From the NCBI GenBank assembly GCA_910577335.1, contig CAJTMJ010000010.1, positions 1-64,000 of the forward strand: DNA of 64,000 bases, given 5' to 3'. The notes beneath the pieces were generated by a model. It worked only from the letters and a program-made list of their open reading frames with translations. It was not told the origin of the DNA and did no database searches. Source of the DNA: an uncultured Duncaniella sp. (GTDB taxonomy: Bacteria; Bacteroidota; Bacteroidia; Bacteroidales; Muribaculaceae). The translations under genes and the position numbers were made by a program. How positions within the stretch are numbered: position 1 is the first letter of the stretch; every line of letters begins with the position of its first letter. This document shows, in pieces, positions 59,770 through 64,000 of the stretch.

Positions 59770-61101
59770 TTATTTTTTCATTGACCAGTAATCAAAATTG
59801 AAAAGTCCCTCTCCGTTTCCTTCAAATGTAAGGTAAAGGTCATGGATACCTTTCACTTTTTCAAGTTTGCAAGTATAAAGCTTATACACATCATCAGAAC
59901 CAGTAGATGAAATGGGCAATTCACCTATCACTTTACCATCTTTTGAGTCAATTCTAACTTTTATAGTGGCATTCCCCTTCTTTGAAGCCACAGAAGCTGA
60001 GAATTTCTTAGCGCCCTTCTTGCCAAAATCCACGTCACGCAGACAGATGTACTCACCGTTATCAACGTTTGTGACGCTCATGTTTCTAACACCGTTAGGT
60101 ATGGTCTTCAAACCGAATCCCCATGCCATGGTCTCAGCTTCAACTCTTTGATACGGATCAAAAGGCTTAACCGAGGTCAATACAACATCTTTCCAGTAAG
60201 GAACTTCCTGAATAGTACCATCGGCATTATATTTCATTTCAGCAGCATTGACTGAACGGCGTTCATGATGATCAGGAGTCAACAGTCTGAGGACATCATA
60301 GCTGTGACCAAACACATAATCTTTCCCTTTGTATTCAATAATTCCGGGGTGATTACCTCTTGTGCGCTCAGTCGGTCTCATTATATAGCCTTTGGTTTCC
60401 CATGGTCCGGTAGGTTTATCGCTCATAGCATATCCTATACCTTCAGGACAACATGTCGAAGCGAAAGCTAAATAATAACGATTATCACGTTTAAACAACC
60501 ACGGACCTTCCTGATAATGGAGCGGAGCTTTGTCAAATTTATTGATACCTCCCGAATATGAAATCATATCCTCGTTTAACTTCACATAGTAAAGTTCAGG
60601 ATTGCCCCAATACATGTATGCCTGACCGTCATCGTCAATCATAACAGTGGGGTCAATATCGTTCCAATGCTCTTTCTGCCATACCAAAGGCTTACCGATA
60701 GGATCTTTAAATGGACCGTAGGGTGAATCTGACACAAGCACACCTATTCCGTTACCGTGCAGAGGGCAATACATATAAAATTTACCGTTTCTTTCAATTA
60801 CCTGAATAGCCCATGCGCCATTGTCTCTCTGACACCATTTAAAATCCTTCAACGATGCCACCGGTCCATGTTCAGTCCAGTTAACCATATCGGTAGAGGT
60901 ATATAACAACCAATCCTGCATTTTAAAGCCATACCCGTTGGCATCATCCTCATCATGCGAGGTGTAGAGGAAGATGGTATCGTTATGCACCATAGGTGCC
61001 GGGTCGGCAGTATATTTAGTCTGAATTATCGGCAATTGCTCCACAGCTGCACTTGCTGAAAAAGAAAACGCCAATAAAAGTGATGGAATTATTTTTTTCA
61101 T
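59770..61101 (-). CDS. GH43-CBM6 arabinofuranosidase/xylosidase (copy B)
   Basis: The 443-residue exported enzyme (signal MKKIIPSLLLAFSFSASA) is the sister of the gene at 57218. The general base is Asp33 (YTADPAPM), IDPTVMIDDDGQAY holds the second catalytic aspartate and HYQEGPWLFK the acid. Compared with copy A it lacks the inserted loop before the EGPW motif. The C-terminal CBM6-type domain starts at QRVEAETMAWGFG near 315. Function is again release of arabinose or xylose from xylan side chains or oligosaccharides. It overlaps neither neighbour; the CE1 start lies 3 bases downstream of its stop. Confidence 0.9.
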   Translation of the reverse strand: MKKIIPSLLLAFSFSASAAVEQLPIIQTKYTADPAPMVHNDTIFLYTSHDEDDANGYGFKMQDWLLYTSTDMVNWTEHGPVASLKDFKWCQRDNGAWAIQVIERNGKFYMYCPLHGNGIGVLVSDSPYGPFKDPIGKPLVWQKEHWNDIDPTVMIDDDGQAYMYWGNPELYYVKLNEDMISYSGGINKFDKAPLHYQEGPWLFKRDNRYYLAFASTCCPEGIGYAMSDKPTGPWETKGYIMRPTERTRGNHPGIIEYKGKDYVFGHSYDVLRLLTPDHHERRSVNAAEMKYNADGTIQEVPYWKDVVLTSVKPFDPYQRVEAETMAWGFGLKTIPNGVRNMSVTNVDNGEYICLRDVDFGKKGAKKFSASVASKKGNATIKVRIDSKDGKVIGELPISSTGSDDVYKLYTCKLEKVKGIHDLYLTFEGNGEGLFNFDYWSMKK

Positions 61102-61113
61102 GATTATATAAAT

Positions 61114-63579
61114 TTATAGTTTGACATCAACTTTTGATCCCTTATATGCCACAGTCACGGAATTTTTATCTGATTTACCGTTGTGAAGCACGACATTGAA
61201 TTTACGTTCACCTATCATGCCCGGGAATTCACCTTCACGGTCAAGAATTGACAAAGTACGTGTCTTATCATTCCACTTAAACTTGATGGTTGAATAAAGA
61301 CCTTTCTCGTAATTATAATTGTCAAATTCATCCTCATATAATGTAAATTCGCCGTTGGCTCCGGGATAAACTCTTATCTCAAGATTATCCCATGCTTTTT
61401 CCTGAGCATACTGAACGTCAGGTCCGATCGGCAATATAGAACCTGCCTTTATGAACAAAGGGAGAGTCTTTAGAGTGGTGCTTTTTGTCACATTCTTACC
61501 ACCGCGATGCAACTCCTCAGTTTCAAAATCCCACCATGAAGTTCCTGCGGGCAGATATATTTCAGTATCCACCGGAGTCATGAAGTCAACAGCTCCGATT
61601 GTTCCGGCGTCAGTATTTTCCTGACGGTTCCAACCTGTGTTCTCATCTATATGCATAACCTTTTCAGGTGTATAGTGAGCTTTCATCACAGGAGCCACCA
61701 ATATGTTTTTGCCAAACATATATTGGTCGTTACATTCCCATCCTGCCTTATCCTTCGGGAAGTCCATCATCAGCGGGCGCATAAAGCTTGAATTGTTCTT
61801 GCTGACATCCCATGAAGTGGAATAGATATAGGGCAATAGAGAATAGCGCAGCTTAATGGCATCCTCAACAGCGTCAAATACTGTCTCACCCCGATTACCG
61901 AAATAATAAATCTCACGATAGATGTCTGCGCCATGCGAACGCATCATAGGTGTGAAAGCACCAAATTGCATCCAACGCACAAACAATTCCTGAAATTGAG
62001 GATTCTTAACAGCGAAATTATCGCCATTACGTTTATTATATGCACCTGCAAAGAAACCTCCTATGTCTGAGTTACAGTGAGGATTACCGGTCATGGTAAA
62101 GTTAAGAAGTGCAGGTATCTGATTGCGGAACATTTCCCATGTTGAAGACACGTCGCCTGTCCATACGTTACAGCCGTAACGCTGCTGTCCGAAAAATCCT
62201 GAACGGGTAAGAATAAACACACGCTTAGCGTCTGATTCCTTGCGCTGATGGTCATACACACCGCCTACGGTAAGAAGCGGATAAGCGCCGCGAACCTTAC
62301 GAAAAGAGCCAAGATGAGTTTTGGTATCCATATCCTCAGGCTTGAAATCAAGGTGGTCAGGCTCGGTAGAGTCCATCCACCAGCCGTCGATGTTATGGTC
62401 AAAGAGACGTTTCAGGTTATTCCAATATATATCACGGGCTTCGGGATTATATGCGTCATAAACCTTTACACCTGAAGGATAATCCATACGTGGGGGCCAT
62501 TGCTCGGCTATACCTGACTGGGGCCAAGTGGTGAAGTTGAAGAGCATGTTCTTCTCATTAAGCTCACGGTAAGGACGAGTACCGGGACCGAATGATGACC
62601 AGATAGAGATGATCATACGAGCATTCTGATTATGTATGTCATCCACCATTTTCTGAGCATTGTTGAATTCAGGATTCATGAACTCCATGGCATTCCAGAG
62701 GTAATTGTTACCCCAGTATTGCCAGTCCTGAATTATACCGTCAAGGGGCATACCAAGCTCCCTGTATTTATTAACCACACCGACAATCTCATCCTGAGAT
62801 TTGTAACGTTCGCGGCTCTGCCAGAAGCCGTAAGTCCACAGTGGGAACATGGGTACTTCACCCGAAATCTTACGCATCTGAGCTATTACGCCGTCGGCAT
62901 TTTTGCCATACATGAAATAGTAGTCAACCTTATCCCCGACCTCTGACTCGAACGATGTTACATTTCCGTTATCAGCGAAAACAGTAGGTGAATAGTTATC
63001 CCAATATACTCCGTAACCCTTCACTGACATAAACACCGGTATACCATCCTCGATATTACCCGGCATGAGGTTGCGGTGAACACCTCTCTGTGAAAGGCGA
63101 CCGTTTTCAAGATTGCCGAGACCGTAGACAGGCTCGTCCTTATCCAATATGAAACCCTGACGTACCTTATAAGTTTTATTTCCGGCATCGTCCACGGGGG
63201 TAAATCCGGGATTGCCGTTTTCTTTTAACAACACTTTACCGTTAGGCGACATAAATGTGAGCGCGCCTGTCTCAAGGTTAAGTATTGCAGTTAGTGAATC
63301 CGATTTAAGTCTTATATTCTTGCCGTTACCTGTGGCTTTAAATTTGACATCCTGAGGGGTAAGAGTCACGCTTAGGCTATTGTCATCAACCACTGTCCCC
63401 GCAGGAGTTTTTATGACACGCAGTGTCGATGGTGTGTAAAATCTCAACTCCACGTCGTTATCGCCCACACGTGTTGTTATACCGTTTTTATTTGTAGCGT
63501 ATTCCGCTGCAAATGAGCCTAAAACCGCTATTTTTATGCTAAGAACTATTGCTATCGCTTTATGGATACAGTTTTTCAT
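61114..63579 (-). CDS. GH31 alpha-xylosidase-like glycosidase
   Basis: The 821-residue secreted protein (signal MKNCIHKAIAIVLSIKIAVLG) has the GH31 N-terminal beta-sandwich and the catalytic barrel. The nucleophile is Asp403 in WWMDSTEPD and the acid/base Asp476 in WTGDVSSTWE. The substrate loop YGFWQSRERYKSQDEI near 250 and the DWQYWGNNYLWNAMEF block resemble alpha-xylosidases active on xyloglucan or xylo-oligosaccharides more than alpha-glucosidases, though this is by memory of family patterns. It is the first gene of the six-gene minus-strand operon. A terminator separates it from the upstream GH10 gene, so it needs its own promoter, which I could not identify in the short leader. Confidence 0.85.
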   Translation of the reverse strand: MKNCIHKAIAIVLSIKIAVLGSFAAEYATNKNGITTRVGDNDVELRFYTPSTLRVIKTPAGTVVDDNSLSVTLTPQDVKFKATGNGKNIRLKSDSLTAILNLETGALTFMSPNGKVLLKENGNPGFTPVDDAGNKTYKVRQGFILDKDEPVYGLGNLENGRLSQRGVHRNLMPGNIEDGIPVFMSVKGYGVYWDNYSPTVFADNGNVTSFESEVGDKVDYYFMYGKNADGVIAQMRKISGEVPMFPLWTYGFWQSRERYKSQDEIVGVVNKYRELGMPLDGIIQDWQYWGNNYLWNAMEFMNPEFNNAQKMVDDIHNQNARMIISIWSSFGPGTRPYRELNEKNMLFNFTTWPQSGIAEQWPPRMDYPSGVKVYDAYNPEARDIYWNNLKRLFDHNIDGWWMDSTEPDHLDFKPEDMDTKTHLGSFRKVRGAYPLLTVGGVYDHQRKESDAKRVFILTRSGFFGQQRYGCNVWTGDVSSTWEMFRNQIPALLNFTMTGNPHCNSDIGGFFAGAYNKRNGDNFAVKNPQFQELFVRWMQFGAFTPMMRSHGADIYREIYYFGNRGETVFDAVEDAIKLRYSLLPYIYSTSWDVSKNNSSFMRPLMMDFPKDKAGWECNDQYMFGKNILVAPVMKAHYTPEKVMHIDENTGWNRQENTDAGTIGAVDFMTPVDTEIYLPAGTSWWDFETEELHRGGKNVTKSTTLKTLPLFIKAGSILPIGPDVQYAQEKAWDNLEIRVYPGANGEFTLYEDEFDNYNYEKGLYSTIKFKWNDKTRTLSILDREGEFPGMIGERKFNVVLHNGKSDKNSVTVAYKGSKVDVKL

Positions 63580-63611
63580 CCTTCTCTACTTATATAGTGA
63601 TTGGTTTATAA

Positions 63612-63655
63612 AAAATTCACCGTCGGGAGGGAAGTGCACGAGCCTCCCGACGGTG
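63612..63655 (-). terminator. Terminator of the GH10 gene
   Basis: CACCGTCGGGAGG (63618-63630) pairs with CCTCCCGACGGTG (63643-63655), a 13-bp GC-rich stem. Read on the minus strand it is followed by a T-run, a classical rho-independent terminator. It lies 70 bases after the GH10 stop and upstream of GH31. Confidence 0.9.
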
Positions 63656-63725
63656 AACTGACCAATTAAAACAATTGGTCCCTTCTACCTAAATAAATAT
63701 ATTAACTGTTTAAACTATTGTGCCA

Positions 63726-64000
63726 TTATTGACGCTTGCCGGCAAGACCGTCAGCGAAGCCTCCGTAAGTCGGCTTGCGGCTATAGTTGAGATTCCAGAG
63801 ACCGATGGGTTCACCGGCGCGCCATCCTGAACCGTCAGGGCTGTCGGTCTGTGCCCACTGGCAGATACCATACTGCTGGTCACGAGGTATGATTTCGAAA
63901 TACTTCTCGATGATGAAGCGATAGTATTCAGCCATAGCTTTCTGTTGCTCGAAAGTAACATTTTCAGTCTTGATTGCGTTACCCTCTTCGTCACAGATAC
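63726..64000 (-). CDS. GH10 endo-xylanase, C-terminal part (gene runs off the window)
   Basis: Only the last 90 or so residues are inside the window. The frame is open to position 64000 and ends at 63726. The sequence YGICQWAQTDSPDGSGWRAG, then PIGLWNLNYSRKPTYGGFADGL is the closing part of a GH10 barrel: the tryptophans that line the active site and the KPxY terminal helix. An ATG at 63935 exists inside the frame, but the frame continues upstream with good protein (VTFEQQKA), so it is not the start. The product would be a secreted or surface endo-beta-1,4-xylanase that cuts the xylan backbone for the rest of the locus. Its strong terminator follows at 63612-63655. Confidence 0.85.
   Translation of the reverse strand, partial: ICDEEGNAIKTENVTFEQQKAMAEYYRFIIEKYFEIIPRDQQYGICQWAQTDSPDGSGWRAGEPIGLWNLNYSRKPTYGGFADGLAGKRQ

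Noticed and set aside
63710..63994. A 94-residue minus-strand frame covering the GH10 tail
   Set aside because: Its translation is Ser-rich and featureless, while the overlapping frame gives a clear GH10 C-terminus.
1..64000. tRNA, rRNA or CRISPR arrays
   Set aside because: Scanning the intergenic regions by eye showed no cloverleaf-like sequence, no rRNA and no regularly spaced repeat array.

Overview
The window looks like a gut Bacteroidales chromosome. Muribaculaceae, Prevotella or Bacteroides relatives are my best guess, by inference and not by any database match. The support is: Bacteroidota-type promoters (TAnnTTTG with an upstream TTG), a lipoprotein with an acidic Ser/Asp-rich stretch after its cysteine, a dense polysaccharide-degradation locus, a tail resembling a type IX sorting domain, and a Bacteroides-style mobilizable element.

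Layout. (1) 1-5,600: a patchy region with a decayed FISUMP-like surface protein, a small beta-barrel, a lipoprotein, an unrecognised gene and two tandem GT2 glycosyltransferases. (2) 5,608-12,320, minus strand: a hexuronate catabolic cluster (SDR of KduD type, an orphan GatC-like EIIC permease, a KduI carrying a signal peptide, an NfnAB-like flavoprotein pair, KdgK). (3) 12,588-22,989: housekeeping genes (class III fructose-bisphosphatase, ClC channel, sugar-phosphate transferase, YrdC/Sua5, NlpC/P60, AsnA, DnaK), with a 192-bp inverted-repeat element between sua5 and the NlpC/P60 gene. (4) About 23,000-41,500: a mobile island downstream of dnaK. Its left half is an integrative mobilizable element (double-HTH regulator, tyrosine integrase, MobV relaxase with a candidate oriT, TOPRIM protein, RepA-like ATPase, small HTH protein). 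Its right half is AT-rich defence cargo. (5) 41,651-64,000: a glycan-utilization locus controlled by an AraC regulator. The plus-strand operon is MFS sugar porter, DUF5107-TPR protein, GH35, GH2. The minus-strand operon is GH31, GH43-CBM6, CE1, GH43-CBM6, GH5, GH97-CE6, preceded by the 3' end of a GH10 xylanase gene. The enzyme set points to acetylated or feruloylated arabinoxylan or a related hemicellulose. No SusC/SusD pair is inside the window.

The most interesting part is 30,247-41,494. An XRE regulator with its own promoter and an operator-like palindrome is followed by a two-TM protein, a 342-aa companion protein and a 1323-aa polypeptide combining a GIY-YIG-like domain, an SF2 helicase and an N6-adenine methyltransferase. 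Next comes a compact three-gene module: a two-TM coiled-coil protein, a small helical protein and an AAA ATPase with a C-terminal TOPRIM/DUF4435-like domain, i.e. a single-chain arrangement reminiscent of PARIS. Then come remnants of a RhuM gene and a zeta toxin beside an intact antitoxin-like gene, a YhcG-type nuclease and a truncated C-terminal fragment. The island looks like a defence hotspot with repeated gene turnover, and the three-gene module does not match any named system I can recall.
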